A DNA stretch of 64,000 nt from Macrosoma leucophasiata (GCA_036365455.1 JAWQUS010000003.1:4174001-4238000); one strand, 5' to 3'; positions 41,040 through 52,659 are shown, counted from the stretch's first letter. Numbers and translations: made by a program. The notes: generated by a model from the sequence alone, not told the origin.

Positions 41040-41765
41040 AATATGAATTATAACTATTTTGCTAGGTTCAAGCTTCACACATTATGGAAATTATGTTTAG
41101 GGATTTCATTGATTAAATATTTATATCAATTATCATGAGTAAAAACATAATAATAACACAGCCTAAGAACATATTGTCTCATTTTACGTACCTACATCAG
41201 TGAAAAATAACCATTATAAGTCATTGCCAAATACCTACTTCCTTCTCGTCACGATTAGTTAGATATCCTACAAAATATAACAAACTATAATTAATTGTAA
41301 TCCAAAATAATACTCCTCGCTTTGCCAATCAGCAAATAGAGCGTGCATTACAAACTCCGCGCGTAAAATGCACAACAATTTTCCATTTTACTCCAATGGA
41401 ATACTTGAGGCGTACGTAAAATTTTTGACACTTTCGAGAGCTAAATCCTTCAGTAACATTCAGTAAGCTAAGGATTATTCTTTCCAAGTCACATTTGAAA
41501 ATAAACAATCAGTTATTGTATTGTTTTTAAAATGAATTTATTATTTCTCGGAAGTTAATTTGCCCCTTCCTCCACCCCCCCCTATTTACCCGTTTGCCCA
41601 AAAATCCGAAGCGTGTTCTTTTGATGTGTGTGTGTTTATTATTAACACAATTTTAAAGGTTAAACGTGGGATTAACTACGAAACGAGGAAACTTTTTAGT
41701 TTCAAGTAAGTGACAATTGAAATTTAACAACTATCAGCATATAACCCAACTTTCTTCACTTATTT
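41040..41765. other. No feature recognised
   Basis: AT-rich. Contains a C-rich run near 41572-41582 and nothing identifiable. Confidence 0.45.
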
Positions 41766-41769
41766 TATT

Positions 41770-41965
41770 TTTTAAAGAATAATGGAAAGAAAAAATTGAC
41801 TTCAGGCGAGACTCGAACTCGCGACCTACTGGGAATCTAGTCCAGCCGCTCTTCCAATTGAGCTACTGAAGCCCTGCCCGATTTGTCAAATCTTTCCTTC
41901 ACATCTATTGCATTACTTTATGGTAGCAGCAGCGCCATCTATTACCAACTATGCTAGTTAGGCAG
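41770..41965 (-). mobile_element. tR element, long form
   Basis: The core is 41798-41873 (minus), leader GGGCAGGGCTTCAG side at the right, ending in CCATCTATTACCAACTATGC and TAGTTAGGCAG. The open frame that begins in this element and runs to 42226 is probably accidental. Confidence 0.65.
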
Positions 41966-41969
41966 TTTC

Positions 41970-42585
41970 TTCACTTATCCGGCGTTTTGGTCGCTTTCTA
42001 TCTACGTTACGTACGCCCGTTTCTGGTGACCGAAATTGTGGTTTACGCGAGAAAATCCGCGAATATGATTTCTACAATGTATGAAGCTCGTGAAAACCAG
42101 CGAAAACGTTCCAACAACTTTTTGCAACATAAGCGTCTGAATAAAAAAGGTGTATTCCATATTCAGGATAAATTCCACCGCGCGAACAGCAAGATTGGAA
42201 GCCCGCAGTTAAGTTCCGAGCAATAACATTACAGTAATGACGTCATTACACCCGCTTGCTATGAAAAGGCTGGTAGCAATTAAATTTTAATGCGATATTC
42301 CGTTTTCACTGCATTTAGAAGTGCAGCCTTAGTGCCGAACACTTTGTTCGAAAGCTAAATGGGTTTTTATGAGTTTCAACGGTAAAGCCAGACAATATTT
42401 TGCTGTTTGCCGAGTCAATGGAAGAGTAATAGTGCATCGCTACTTCATTGGTTAGTCCTTAGCTTCACTTAGTATTGTGAACGAAATAATATTAATAAGA
42501 AAGTTTTTTAATTTCCGGCTCTATAATATGCGGCACAAGGACATAATACTTTAGGCCTCAGAAAAGGCAACGCCTCTACATTGAA
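41970..42585. other. No gene recognised
   Basis: A 91-codon frame (41951-42226) starts inside a repeat and has no motif or paralogue here. Otherwise nothing identifiable. Confidence 0.4.
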
Positions 42586-42591
42586 TATATA

Positions 42592-42880
42592 TTTTTTTTT
42601 ATGTTATAAAAGTGGCAAACAAGCGTGCAGTTCACATAGATGTTAAGTGATGACTGCAGCCTATAGACACCCACACAATGACCAGAGGTCAAAATGCAAA
42701 TGCGCTGCCACTCCTGAGGCATTAGGTGTTATGCCTCTGTGCCGGAAATTACAGAGCCGTACATTACCACCTGACCGGAACACGATAGTGCTGAACACTA
42801 CCATTTAACGGCAAGTATGTTAGGTAATGCGGTGGTGCCTACGCCCGCGAGCTCCGTCACTGGAGCTCTACCACCAGTAA
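42592..42880 (-). mobile_element. Family A, near-complete
   Basis: From TTTTTTTTATGTTATAAAAG to CTACCACCAGTA, with all internal blocks present. Confidence 0.75.
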
Positions 42881-43071
42881 AAACATAACAGAATATGTTG
42901 ATGGATGTTTGTTGCTATTTCACGTGATACCTACTGACTGGATTTTGTAATTTTTTTATGTAAATTATTTTTTTTTATATAAAGAAATTTGTAATTTGTA
43001 AATGTTTTTTTTGTAATCCATATTAAAACTTATACATCAGAATAACACATTGGATACAATTTATAAGGATA

Positions 43072-43262
43072 CTAGCTGTTGCCCGCGGCTTGGCCCGCGT
43101 GGATGTCGTTTTATAGATAACTTAGTAGCCTATGTTCTTTCTTAAGGTCAGCTCTATCTCTGTACCAAATTTTATTAAAATCGGTTCAGTCGTTTGGACG
43201 TGAAAAGGTAACAAATAGACAGACAAACAGAGTTACTTTCGCATTTATAATATTAAGTAGGA
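43072..43262 (-). mobile_element. Helitron-like element
   Basis: The reverse complement ends CGGGCAACAGCTAGT; the far end reads CGCATTTATAATATTAAGTA. It shows the uninterrupted form of the element split at 28575-29440. Confidence 0.55.
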
Positions 43263-43642
43263 AAGTAGGCATAGTGTGTTATACTAATACTGCGCAGACG
43301 AAGTCGCAGCCACCAGCTAGTTTTCCATAAGCATTCGTTCATAAATATGTTATCTTGCTGAACATACCAAAAAGAATAAGCCAAACATGTACAGCCACTC
43401 TTAAGTGATGTGTTTACGTTCAACAATTGATTTTTTATCTAAATTGACAAGAAAAGGACTAGAAAGAAAGAACGTTCTACTCGTAACGAAGGCTGACTGA
43501 CTCAAATAGGCTGTCACCCCATTACATCTGAACCAATCAGTATGCATCTATCGTGTTGTACGTCCTACGTGTACAGAGGTTTGATGTATTTACTATACGT
43601 AAGCGAAATATGGACACTAACAAACAGTAGTCTATTTTTATA

Positions 43643-43712
43643 GTTTTTTTATGTAACATAGGTGGCAAATAAGCATGCAGTTAACATGGTTGTTAAGTAA
43701 CTGCTTGTATTC
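43643..43712 (-). mobile_element. Family A, 3'-end fragment
   Basis: TTTTTTTATGTAACATAGGT then GGCAAATAAGCATGCAG. Confidence 0.5.
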
Positions 43713-43749
43713 TTGTGTCTTAGTCATTGATTGTTCAGTTTTTATATGT

Positions 43750-43932
43750 GTTATGATGCTACCACCACTAAAATGTCACTAGATGGTGATGTATGATCCA
43801 CTTAGGTCTCAGGGGCAATGAATCTGCCTATTGACCTTTAACTTTTGTAAATATGTCTATATGCTTATGTCTATTATCTTATCATCAATGTTAACTGAAT
43901 GCTTGTTAACCACTTTCATCACATAAAAAAAA
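43750..43932 (+). mobile_element. Family A, old copy
   Basis: GCTACCACCAC-like start, AATCTGCCTATTGACC, TTGTTAACCACTTTCATCAC and a poly(A) end. Confidence 0.45.
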
Positions 43933-43934
43933 AC

Positions 43935-44735
43935 CGGCCAAATGCATGTCGGGCCATGCGCAGTGTAGGGTTCCGTAGTTACAGACTAAGAGATGTAATG
44001 AAAAAAATATATATATTTTGAAGGACTTGTTCGAAATTTTCGTGTAAAATACATTTGGTCGACTATAACTCGTCAACTTGCAAGGCCAACTTTAGTGTGA
44101 TAGTTTTCCTTTTAATTTCGTTATATGTAGCTACTATCGCCGTAACGTTTGAATTTCTAACAGCAACCGTTTAGACTGTAGGGGGGGACACTTGAGTCTA
44201 ACTAAAATTTGCACTTTAAAGCTTAATAGTCACGAACAGTTTACTAAATCGAAAAGTGATGTTTGTATACCCATAACATTTTTGAAAGACCTATCCAACG
44301 ATATCCCATACTATATGAAAATCGAAAATTAAAAAAAATATCCGCACGTTACTAGTAGGGGAGGTTACCCTGAAAATTTTATTCACGATTTTATTCTACC
44401 ACTTTGTCGGCGTGATTGAAGTGTATACTTGTGCCAAATTTCAAGTCTCTAATACGAGTACTAACAGTTTTGGCGCTAAACCGCGGACGGACAGACAGAC
44501 GGATAGACAGACAGACGGAAATGGAGAAACTATAAGGATTCCTTGTCTACTCCTCCTGTTCCTCCTTAGTCGTTCACTCTTGACAGGATGGTTGTGGCTG
44601 GCGATGATGCATTTTCTGCAGATGCTGCAGCTTTTGCGATGCGTCTCCATTTGTTGCGGTCTTCAGCGTCTCGGCTGTTTTGGACTACGGAACCTTAAAA
44701 GGATTTAACTACCTTGTTTACTACGGAACCCTAAA
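43935..44735 (+). mobile_element. Family F repeat
   Basis: Starts CCGGCCAAATGCATGTCGGG then GCAGTGTAGGGTTCCGTAG. It holds TTGTGCCAAATTTCAAG and CTAAACCGCGGACGGACAGA with a (GACA)n run at 44479-44519, and ends CTACGGAACCCTAAAAAC. A short piece with a RTE-like flavour (GGCTGGCGATGATGCATTTT) sits before the end. It belongs to a widespread lepidopteran repeat whose class I cannot fix. The 98-codon frame across it is a by-product of the GACA run. Confidence 0.55.
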
Positions 44736-44736
44736 A

Positions 44737-44838
44737 ACTAACCGACACAAGATAATGCTGAACTCTACCATTTGGCGGCAGGTAGATGAAGTAATGCATA
44801 TTCCCTTGAGCTCCTTCACTGGAACTTTACCACAAGTA
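44737..44838 (-). mobile_element. Family A, 5' fragment
   Basis: TAACCGACACAAGATAATGC to TTTACCACAAGTA; diverged. Confidence 0.5.
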
Positions 44839-44849
44839 AATTCACGCTC

Positions 44850-45515
44850 ATCAATGTAAAAAGAATCATGGCAAGTTTCATACATTGATTGGTACAAAAA
44901 TGTAAGAAAAAAATACAAGGTAAAATGGATTAGAAATATTATCTAGGGAACCTAAAGAATTTCTGGTACCTATTTAAAATGTTTTTAAATCATCGGAATA
45001 AAAATCGTCTTTCCGTACAACAGTAAAAGCACTCCATACTAAAGTACAATTTCAAACTTGTTATTCCGGAGAGTTAGAAATATTTTATGTATCAGGAAAT
45101 GTTGTTTAGGTTCACTGGATAATATTTCCATGCTGTTTTACAGTGTACCTTTTTTTTTTCATTTTTTCTGTAAATCTTGCCATGATCCTTTACATAATAT
45201 ATTATACTATGTTGCCTTTAATACCTATAGTTTCAAAATATGTTTATACTTACAACAACATAAACATTTCCACTAAAATCAAACTTTCCTAAATAGCCGC
45301 GCGTGCACATTACGCTTTGTGGAAATTTAAATATTTACCAAAGTTGTCGTAGTTATTTCATACTTTGAACATTCTGAAACTCCCACCTAAATAAATATCA
45401 CTATGTTCATAAAACCACAACGTAAACATAAGATGTTCCTCTAATTACCAAAATCTAATTATCTCACCACTATTAAGGTTTGGTTACAACTATGCGATTT
45501 GAGCTATATTTGTAT
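44850..45515. other. No feature recognised
   Basis: AT-rich DNA; no repeat or frame identified. Confidence 0.45.
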
Positions 45516-45517
45516 TA

Positions 45518-45650
45518 AACTAGCGGCCCGCCCCGGATCAAATTTTGTAAGAAACAATCTTTGTACGTTCTACACAAACCCCAAGCAACATTTGAAACTC
45601 CTAGCACTTGTATTTCCTGAGATTTCGTGATGAGTGAGAGACCTTTCGTT
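45518..45650 (-). mobile_element. Helitron-like element, short
   Basis: ACTAGCGGCCCGCCCCGG at the left gives the CTAGT tip on the minus strand. Confidence 0.45.
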
Positions 45651-45689
45651 TATATACATATTATATCAGTACTATATTATATCCCTCCA

Positions 45690-45795
45690 CCAATCCGCAT
45701 TGGAGCAGCGTGGTGGAGTATGCTCCAGGCCTCCCCGCAAAAAGGGGAGAGACTCGTGCCCAGCAGTGGGATGTATAATGGGTTGCCATTATTTA
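45690..45795 (+). mobile_element. SINE family G, tail only
   Basis: AATCCGCATTGGAGCAGCGT, CTCCAGGCCTCCCCGC and GCCCAGCAGTGGGATG, as at the 3' end of 53195-53545. Confidence 0.55.
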
Positions 45796-45820
45796 TATTA
45801 TTATATCAGTACTTGAACAT

Positions 45821-46012
45821 TTTTTTGTGATAGAAGACGGAAACAAGCATGCAGTTCACATTGACGTTAAGTGATGACTGCAGCCTAAAGACACCAACAC
45901 AAAGGCCAAGGTTTTGACCTTGGCCTTTGTGTTGGTGTCTTTAGGCTTAATGCAGATGCGTTACCACTCCTAAGGCCTAAGATGTTATGTCTCTGTGACC
46001 TATATTACATAA
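45821..46012. mobile_element. Family A inverted pair with 30-bp perfect palindrome
   Basis: The minus-strand 3' half (45821-45912) meets a plus-strand piece: arms 45883-45912 and 45917-45946 are exact reverse complements with a 4-nt loop (TTTG). The sequence then returns to minus orientation with ATGCAGATGCGTTACCACTC. The loop lies in the AAGGCCAAGG segment. Confidence 0.8.
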
Positions 46013-46305
46013 AAATATCTTTGTTTTTATCTTATCTTAATTATACAAGATAATTACCAGCATATAACTAACCGATGTATTTATGCACAGAATATCAGTG
46101 TACATATCACGACAATATAATAAAATTGCAATAAGGAAACCGAAGCTTAATGCAGGAAAGGAAGTTACCGAGTCTATTATGCGCCTGAGGCATGACAACA
46201 AAGTGTACACTACGTGTTTACATATTATTAACTTGAACATAACACAATGGCAATGTTTCTAAGGGCTCAGTTAAGAAAAAGCGGCTAAGTACGAGTTGGA
46301 TTCAC
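46013..46305. other. No feature recognised
   Basis: AT-rich spacer; GCGGCTAAGTACGAGTTGGA near 46281 recalls the start of family F. Confidence 0.4.
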
Positions 46306-46307
46306 CA

Positions 46308-48049
46308 AGAATTATTATTATTAATCATTTATTTCAGATCACAGATCCATAGTAGGTACAAAAATAGATAATAGAATTAAAATTCAAATAAATTAAATAT
46401 TACAAATCAAAACAAAATCAATATGCATCAATCAAATTACTAATTTTACATTTCATATTTTACATTATTAATAATTTTAACAAACTAAAGAATTCCTTAT
46501 TAATAAAATCTCTAAACAACACAGAAGCATCACTAACAACACTTTTTCACATTAAAAATGACTACACTTAAAAATTAATATTTGTGAGTCATTGTCAATT
46601 GCTTGTTTGTCAATTGATGTATCATCGAGCAATGATTGATATATTGACAATCAAAACGTTCAGACAATACCTTCAGAATGCTATTGGGGCTGGTCCTGAT
46701 CCTGCGCCCCAGGGATGTGCACCGCTTACGCATGGTTGTGTAAAAACAATCAACGCGTGTCGCCGCGAACATCCCCGACGCGCTGCAGTCACGGGGCAAT
46801 CCCAACAGCCTCCTAAAGGCATTGTTATACTGGACCCGAAGGGCGTTGTATTGTCTTTGTCCATACGCTACCCACAGACTACAAGTGTAAAAAGTCGTAC
46901 AAAATGCCCAGAAAAGAGTGATTTTGACTTCCCTCGAGCATTTCGCAAACCGCCTAACTATCATATTCGCTCCTACAGACAACGCCCTTCGCTCTCTTTC
47001 TATATCAGCATCGTCTGTCAGTTCAGAGGTCACTAGATGTCCAAGATATTTAAACTGCTGAACTCAAGTTAATACGGTTCCATTAAGCTTGATTGTTGGA
47101 ACATCATCGGGACATTTACGACCCCTGGCCCGAAAGACCATGCATTCGCTCTTTTTTGCGTTGTTTAGCAAACCATGGGTGCGGGCGTATCACTCGCAGA
47201 TAGAAATAAGTCTGGTCAAGCCACAAACTGAGGCACGCAGAAGCACCATATCATCGGCATAACTTATGTTGTTGACATTGATGCCATCTATATGGCAGCC
47301 AACATAGGTGCTGCTGAGCTCCTCAATTAGGCCATTTACGTACAGGTTAAATAGAGTAGGCGAAGTCAACCCCCCTTGCCTCACGCCACACTCCAACCTG
47401 TATGGCTCTGATGCCTCACTCGACCACCGGACAGCGTTCACTTGATTTAGATACCAGTACTTAAGAATGTGTACTAGTTCAGTGGGCATCGATGTGCTGT
47501 GTAGCTTTTGCCATAAGATATCATAAGAGACCTAATCAAACGCCCTCGAAAGGTCGAGGAAGCAGGCATAAACAGGAGTGCGTCTATTGGAATAATACTT
47601 TACTGTTTGCTTAAGGCACAATATCGCTGACTCAGTAGACAACCCTGCTCTAAAACCAAATTGGTTGTCATGAATGTTTACATACTGGCTCAGTTGTGCG
47701 TTAAGCAAACTGTCAAGAACCTTTGCTAAGACTGTTGCCAGTGATATCGGCCGGTAGTTGCTTATATCACTAACATTACCTGTTTTGCACTTTATAATCG
47801 GTACCACTACAGTTCTCATCATATCTGGTGGTAGATACGCGTGGTTTAAACACAGATTAAAGAGTAATGCTAACACTCTCGGTAAATGATCACCCGCATG
47901 CCTTAAGTGTTCAATGCTTAAGCTGTCATGGCCAGGAGATTTTCCTCGCACCATAGAATGTATTACTTTTCTGACGTCATTCGCCGTGAACCTGGTATAA
48001 ATCTCCTGACCATGAGGCTCAACCACGCAGGTAGACTGCGGAGGCCCTA
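46308..48049 (-). pseudogene. Non-LTR retrotransposon with RT, one frame with three nonsense codons
   Basis: A single minus-strand frame runs from at least 48026 to 46575 (484 codons), broken only by TAG at 47534-47532 and TGA at 47192-47190 and 47066-47064. Domains in order: KVIHSMVRGKSPGHDSLSIE, NYRPISLATVLAKVLDSLL, DNQFGFRAGLSTESAI, ACFLDLSRAFD, CGVRQGGLTSPTLFNLYVNG, NNISYADDMVLL (YADD), FKYLGHLVTSELTDDADIE and a C-terminal thumb/tail. It looks like the CR1 group; the clade is uncertain. The endonuclease is missing because of 5' truncation at about 48049. The 3'UTR (46574-46308) ends in AATAAT-type repeats on the minus strand. Confidence 0.82.
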
Positions 48050-48097
48050 ATGGTGAACTGCATGCTTGTTTGTCACACCCTCATCACATAAAAACGT
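48050..48097 (+). mobile_element. Family A, last 48 bp
   Basis: GGTGAACTGCATGCTTGTTT then CATCACATAAAA. It marks the 5' junction of the LINE just before it. Confidence 0.6.
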
Positions 48098-48099
48098 CA

Positions 48100-48680
48100 T
48101 ATCCAAAATTTTTACAAATAAATTAACTAGATTATCTTTACCTCAATTAACTAAGCAAACATTTCCGAAAGGTCGATTCAAAGTGAACCGTATTGAATTA
48201 GGTTCAGCAACAAAGACGGTGTTCAATTAATTTGCATTAGGATTCGAACCCCGGCCGACGTACAAACAGTCCCGCAGTGGGCACTTAAAGCTTTGTTTGT
48301 TTCTAAGGTTAAACACAGATGGTGAGATTAGAATTTGCAATTTGTACTGGGACACGGTCACTTATTGTAATTGCTTGTTATTTGAATCTATCTCGATTGT
48401 AACCTTACTAATTGCTTGGAAATGGTAAGAAGTATATTCTTGTGCTTAAAAACTCACCTTTCTGTTCATAAAGATAATTTGAGCAAACATAGTATAATTT
48501 TTTTATTATTTCTCAATTGTATTACATACTGACGTTTTCGATCAAGTAAGACTGAAGTAGACAGAAGAGTTAGGCTAAAATAAAACAATAGAATGGTGCG
48601 CGAAATAAAATACGGAATATATCAATACGAAAGCATAACAAGTTAAGCTTCAGGAGTAGAAATCCTTCATCAACTGTACT
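48100..48680. other. No feature recognised
   Basis: AT-rich. GGATTCGAACCCCGGCCGAC near 48241-48260 looks like a tRNA T-arm remnant, but no core could be drawn around it. Confidence 0.4.
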
Positions 48681-48684
48681 TTAA

Positions 48685-49260
48685 AAACCGTCAAGTGTGT
48701 GTCGGGCTACGAGCATTGTAGGGTTCCGTAATTGATTTGGTTTGAATAATGTAATGAAAAAATGTTATAAATATTTTCTATGGAGTTTTTTTCGATTTGG
48801 TCGACCATCACTCGCAAACTTGTAAAGCCAACTTAGGTGCGATAGTTTTCCTTTAATTTCGTTATATGTAGTTACTATTGCCGTAACGTTTGAATTTCTA
48901 ACAACAACCGTTTAGTTGGTAGAGGGGAGGACACGTGACTCAGACGAAAATTGGCACTTTAAAGCTTAATAAGTCATGAACAGTTAACTAAATCGAAAAA
49001 TAATGTTAGCACACCCCTAATATTTTTAAAAGACTTATCCAACAATATCCAACACTATATAAAAAAATAAAAATAAAAAAATATCCGCGCGTAATATGTA
49101 GCGGAGATACCCTAAATAATTTTATTTTTCATGTTTTTATTCTACCACTCTGTCGGCGTGATTACGGTGTATACTTGTGCCAAATTTCAAGTTTCTAGTA
49201 CCAATAGTTTTTGCGCTAAACCGCGGACGGACAGACAGACGGTCATTTCGAAACTATAAA
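48685..49260 (+). mobile_element. Family F repeat
   Basis: ACCGTCAAGTGTGTGTCGGG at the start; CTTGTGCCAAATTTCAAG and AAACCGCGGACGGACAGACA near the end. It aligns with 43935-44520 but lacks the closing GGAACCCTAAAA part. Confidence 0.6.
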
Positions 49261-49699
49261 TGAGACTACACATTACCTACCAGCTTATGTGCTTGTCATT
49301 GACTAAAAATACTAGACAGGGCATGAGTTGCATGGTTCCAGTTTCCAGAAGTAAATTTTCCATACCTTCAAATAGTCACTTGACAGGTGACGTGGAACGT
49401 CTGAAATAAAATATCTGTCAAATCTAATAAAAACGGAACCCACTGTTTGTTACCGCAGTCTTCTCTATGTACTAATGTCATTGGTGCTTGCACTATTTAG
49501 TATAATAGTACCTCATATTGGGTTGCTAGAATTATAGTCAGGTGCTAATGAATCCAGACATAAAGCAGCCCTTAAGCGTAATTTCTGGCACAGTAGCAGT
49601 AGTAAATTAGCTTAAAACGGCTAACGATATGGCCCTATAGGCTGCAGTATACATAACATAAACTTATTACTAACTACACGCAGCAATAAACTGTCCTGT

Positions 49700-49895
49700 G
49701 GGCTACTAACACATTACTTAATCTCTATGCCGCTAAATGGTTTGGTAATTCAGTGCCATCGGTACGGAGGCATGACATCTAAAACCTTTAGAGTGGCAAA
49801 GCGTCTACATCAAAATCTCTGTTTTTACATATATGTTATGGGCCACACATCAATGTGAACAGTCTGGTTGAGTGTCACTTCATGACAAAAAAATA
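49700..49895 (+). mobile_element. Family A, very old copy
   Basis: ACACATTACTTAATCTCTAT, GCCGCTAAATGGT and a late CACTTCATGACAAAAAAATA end. Confidence 0.4.
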
Positions 49896-49899
49896 CTTT

Positions 49900-50370
49900 A
49901 CTATGAGAAGTACGTACGGGACCCTAAGCTTTCAATGTCCGTTTGTTTGTTACAGTATTTGCCTAGAAATCGTTTTGGGCGATTCATCAAAGTATGAACA
50001 TTAAAACAAACGAAGTTATTAATTAGTTTTAAAGCAATCTTTGGGTATTAAGGGGTAAGACCATGTAAATAAATACGAAAAACAACTTCAGTTGTTATAT
50101 GAAAGAAGAAAATAGTTTAGCTAAAGGGTTCAATGAGATTTTCCGTGAAAGCGTCCGCTTCCTGAGAACAGGAAGACATGCAAAACTTTTCCGCCCATTT
50201 CATTACCATAACAATATTTAGTTCCACTTCGCTGGCGCCATCGCCGGGTATTCATTAGGGAATACAGTTTTGTTATTGTCTAACATTTTTTTCATGTAAC
50301 AAACAAAAATAATGTCACTGAGTAAAGTAATTGGTAAAGGGTTAACTTATGTCACTCTAAAAATGTAAGA
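49900..50370. other. No feature recognised
   Basis: No coding signal or repeat recognised. Confidence 0.45.
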
Positions 50371-50374
50371 GGAA

Positions 50375-50995
50375 TATGTTTTATTTAAAGAAAAATGGAA
50401 AGAAAAATTTGACTTCAGGCGAGACTCGAACTCGCGGCCTACTGGGAATCTAGTCCAGCCACTCTTCCAATTGAGCTACTGAAGTCCTGCCCGATTTGTC
50501 AAATCTTTCCTTCACATTTATTGTATTGCTTTTTGGTAGCAGCAGCGCCATCTCTTGCCAACTATGCTAGTTAGGCAACCAATATAATAGACTGCAGTTT
50601 ATTGAATATCGTATAGAAGTCGCTTTTACCCTTAATATTTGTTTTATATTATTTAGCATTAACACACGCTTGTGAAATATATTTTAATTAAAGAAAAATG
50701 GAAAGAAAAATTTGACTTCAGGCGAGACTCGAACTCGCGACCTACTGGGAATCTAGTCCAGCCGCTCTTCCAATTGAGCTACTGAAGTCCTGCCCGATTT
50801 GTCAAATCTTTCCTTCACATTTATTGTATTGCTTTATGGTAGCAGCAGCGCCATCTATTGCCAACTATGCTAGTTAGGCAACCAATATAATAGACTTTGC
50901 AGTTTATTGAATATCGTAAAGAAGTCGCTTTTACCCATAATATTTGTATTATAATTCACAAGCATGTGTTAATGCGAAATAATATAAAACAAAAA
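50375..50995 (-). mobile_element. tR dimer
   Basis: Cores at 50411-50486 and 50714-50789 (minus), period 303 bp. Between them lies the whole long-form leader, AGCAGCGCCATCTCTTGCCA and AGTCGCTTTTACCC. The right-hand end breaks into ATAATTCACAAGCATGTGTT. Confidence 0.7.
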
Positions 50996-51047
50996 GAGGA
51001 ATATGATGAATGGTATATCGAAGTGAGTGCAAGGTACAGAGGTGTGG

Positions 51048-51121
51048 GACTTCGGTAGCTTAGTGGTAAAGCGGCTGGATTGGTTATCCTGAGGTCGCAG
51101 ATTCGATTCCTGCCCGAAGTC
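51048..51121 (+). repeat. tR-like core with 7-bp perfect acceptor stem
   Basis: ACTTCGG pairs fully with CCGAAGT, the D-arm is GCTT...AAGC, and the T-loop is TTCGATT with one stem mismatch. The anticodon arm CTGGA/TCCTG has one mismatch around a 7-nt loop TTGGTTA, and an extra base precedes it. Closer to a true tRNA than the other cores, but still flawed. Confidence 0.5.
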
Positions 51122-51129
51122 AAATTTTT

Positions 51130-51505
51130 CTTGCCCAATTTTCTGTATTTCCTAAATTTTACTTCACTCGCATGTGTTATTGCATAAAATAAAATATTAC
51201 ATCAATTGTGGTTTTGTGAGATAGGAAAACATGTCTAAATGCAGTAAACTAAAAAGCTACCAACTTGTCTTGCGATTTTTTTTCCCATAAAACAAGTGAT
51301 TTGTGAGGCTGCTAATTTCATTATTTATGGTTTGACCACCTAGTTATTCGGTGAACTCTGAGGATGAGAAGAAAAACTTTTTTCAGATGTTTTTTTTTAC
51401 TTTTCATCCCATTCCCGAAGTTCATCGAATAACTATAATGTCACACTTATACACATTAGTTCATATTTTAAAATTGTCAAACTTATTTCGATTAAACTTG
51501 TTACA
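51130..51505. other. No feature recognised
   Basis: AT-rich spacer. Confidence 0.4.
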
Positions 51506-51506
51506 G

Positions 51507-51592
51507 ATTAAGAGATCCCACTGCGGAATCATTTCGTTTATCCTGATAGGCTGCAAACCTATTTTTTACGTATGGATTAGGTTTATGAACAA
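51507..51592. repeat. Solo arm of the 4966-5520 element
   Basis: AGATCCCACTGCGGAATCAT, TCGTTTATCCTGATAGGCTG and CAAACCTATTTTTTACG align with the arm tips of the 555-bp TIR element. No partner arm is nearby. Confidence 0.55.
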
Positions 51593-51625
51593 AGTTCTTT
51601 TCAATCAGAATGGGAATCTGAATTT

Positions 51626-51920
51626 TCTTTTTTTTTTTTTTATAGTAATTGAAGTGGCAAACAAGCATGCAGTTCACATTGATGTTAAGTGATGTCTGCA
51701 GCCTATAGACACCCACACAAAGACCGAGGTCAAAATCCAGATGCGTTACCACTCCTGAGGCCTAAGGTGTTATGCCTCTGTGCCGGAAATTACAAGGCCA
51801 TACATTACCACCTGTCCGGAACACGATAGTGCTGAACACTACCATTTAGCGGCAAGTTTATTAGGTAATGCGGTGGTGCCTACGCCCGCGAGCTCCGTCA
51901 CTGGAGCTCTACCACCAGTA
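51626..51920 (-). mobile_element. Family A, near-complete
   Basis: Poly(A) side TTTTTTTTTTTTATAGTAAT, 5' end CTACCACCAGTA. Confidence 0.75.
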
Positions 51921-51924
51921 AAAT

Positions 51925-52285
51925 ATACCAGTAGAATATGTCAGTTGTAAATATCCTACTAAAAAAATAAATCTAATGGAACGAAAATACGGAAGCTTGA
52001 AGAAGTTTCAGATAACGCCAATTAACCCCATCCACTTTTTGTTAAATATTTTCAATTTACGATATTAATCAACGAAGCCAAGTTCGGGCAAAGTATGATA
52101 TATTTTTATAGCTCGAAGTAATTTCGTTGGTAATGAATTGGTTCCAACTTTACCGAACGTGTAAGTTTGACGAATGGCATATATCATAACTTATGGATTG
52201 GCTAAGTTCTGATGTGTTGGAATTCAAGAAAATTATTTGCTTTTAAAATGGTAACAGCTGAACCCGAAGAATCTACGCAACATTA
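51925..52285. other. No feature recognised
   Basis: AT-rich; no identifiable element. Confidence 0.45.
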
Positions 52286-52289
52286 CAAA

Positions 52290-52650
52290 TGATCGCCTGA
52301 AGTCAAATTTTTCTTTCCATTTTTCTTTAAAAATAAAATATATTTCACAAGCATGTGTTAATGCGAAATAATATAAAACAATTATTAAGGGTAAAAGCGA
52401 CTTCTTTACGATATTCAATAAACTGAAAAGTCTATTATATCGGTTGCCTAACTAGCATAGTTGGTAATAGACGGCGCTACTGCTACCATAAAGCAATGCA
52501 ATAGATGTGAAGGAAAGATTTGACAAATCGGGCAGGGCTTCAGTAGCTCAATTGGAAGAGCGGCTGGACTAGATTCCCAGTAGGTCGCGAGTTCGAGTCT
52601 CGCCTGAAGTCAAATTTTTCTTTCCATTTTTCTTTAAAAATAAAATATTA
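52290..52650 (+). mobile_element. tR dimer, first core truncated
   Basis: The first unit keeps only CGCCTGAAGTC (to 52304); the second core is 52537-52611. The end-to-end period is 307 bp. Confidence 0.65.
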
Positions 52651-52659
52651 CAAATGAAT

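Noticed and set aside
41951..42226. 91-codon frame, basic C-terminus
   Set aside because: Begins inside a tRNA-like element; no paralogue, motif, promoter or splice evidence.
44412..44708. 98-codon frame rich in DRQTDRQT
   Set aside because: Produced by the (GACA)n run in family F.
46584..47036. 150-codon plus-strand frame
   Set aside because: Antisense shadow of the LINE C-terminal region.
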